The translations under genes were made by a program, and so were the position numbers. A DNA stretch of 6,761 bases, from NCBI GenBank assembly GCA_021779875.1, contig JAJXZV010000108.1, positions 1-6,761 of the forward strand. Direction: 5' to 3'. Below, one piece after another: positions 6,511 to 6,761 of the stretch. The notes under the pieces are model-generated. The model was given only the letters and a program-made list of their open reading frames with translations, was not told where the DNA came from and searched no databases. The stretch's first letter is position 1. Every line of letters starts with the position of its first letter. Source of the DNA: Pseudomonadota bacterium (GTDB lineage Bacteria; Pseudomonadota; Gammaproteobacteria; Steroidobacterales; Steroidobacteraceae).

Positions 6511-6761
<251 letters not shown>

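Overview
The window looks like a chromosomal segment of a GC-rich gammaproteobacterium that makes hopanoids. The Dxs protein is of the gammaproteobacterial type, with long stretches that read like the enterobacterial enzyme. The 5S rRNA and the 3' end of the 23S rRNA also follow the E. coli pattern closely. The genus cannot be fixed from this piece alone. There is no mobile element, phage gene, CRISPR array or tRNA. No gene-free stretch exceeds 300 bases.

Layout. Positions 1-4137 (minus strand) hold a tight hopanoid operon, read right to left: a squalene synthase (sqs), squalene-hopene cyclase (shc/hpnF), the hopanoid nucleosidase hpnG, and the first 90 codons of the NAD-dependent epimerase/dehydratase-like hpnA, cut by the window edge. 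Two junctions are ATGA stop/start overlaps and the third is a 4-nt TTGA overlap or a 5-nt gap, so this is almost certainly one transcript with coupled translation. Positions 4138-4280 are a 143-nt divergent intergenic region with a good sigma70-like promoter facing the hopanoid operon. Two short perfect inverted repeats sit in that promoter, one filling most of the -35/-10 spacer and one covering the expected start of transcription. Positions 4281-6194 (plus) are dxs. A bidirectional intrinsic terminator follows at 6211-6251. Beyond it, on the minus strand, lie the 5S rRNA (6261-6377), a 133-nt spacer, and the last ~250 nt of the 23S rRNA, which leaves the window exactly at the sarcin-ricin loop. 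dxs and the rRNA operon are therefore convergent and share the terminator.

How the genes work together. Dxs makes 1-deoxy-D-xylulose 5-phosphate, the entry point of the MEP route to IPP and DMAPP, and hence farnesyl diphosphate. The squalene synthase joins two farnesyl diphosphates, Shc cyclises squalene to hopene/hopanol, HpnG removes adenine from adenosylhopane during side-chain building, and HpnA belongs to the hopanoid-associated reductase/epimerase family. The locus thus places the supply enzyme and the committed triterpenoid steps back to back. I see no new system. The points most worth a look are the single squalene-synthase-type gene where many hopanoid clusters carry hpnC-hpnD-hpnE, the dyads in the operon promoter, and the shared terminator between dxs and the rRNA operon.
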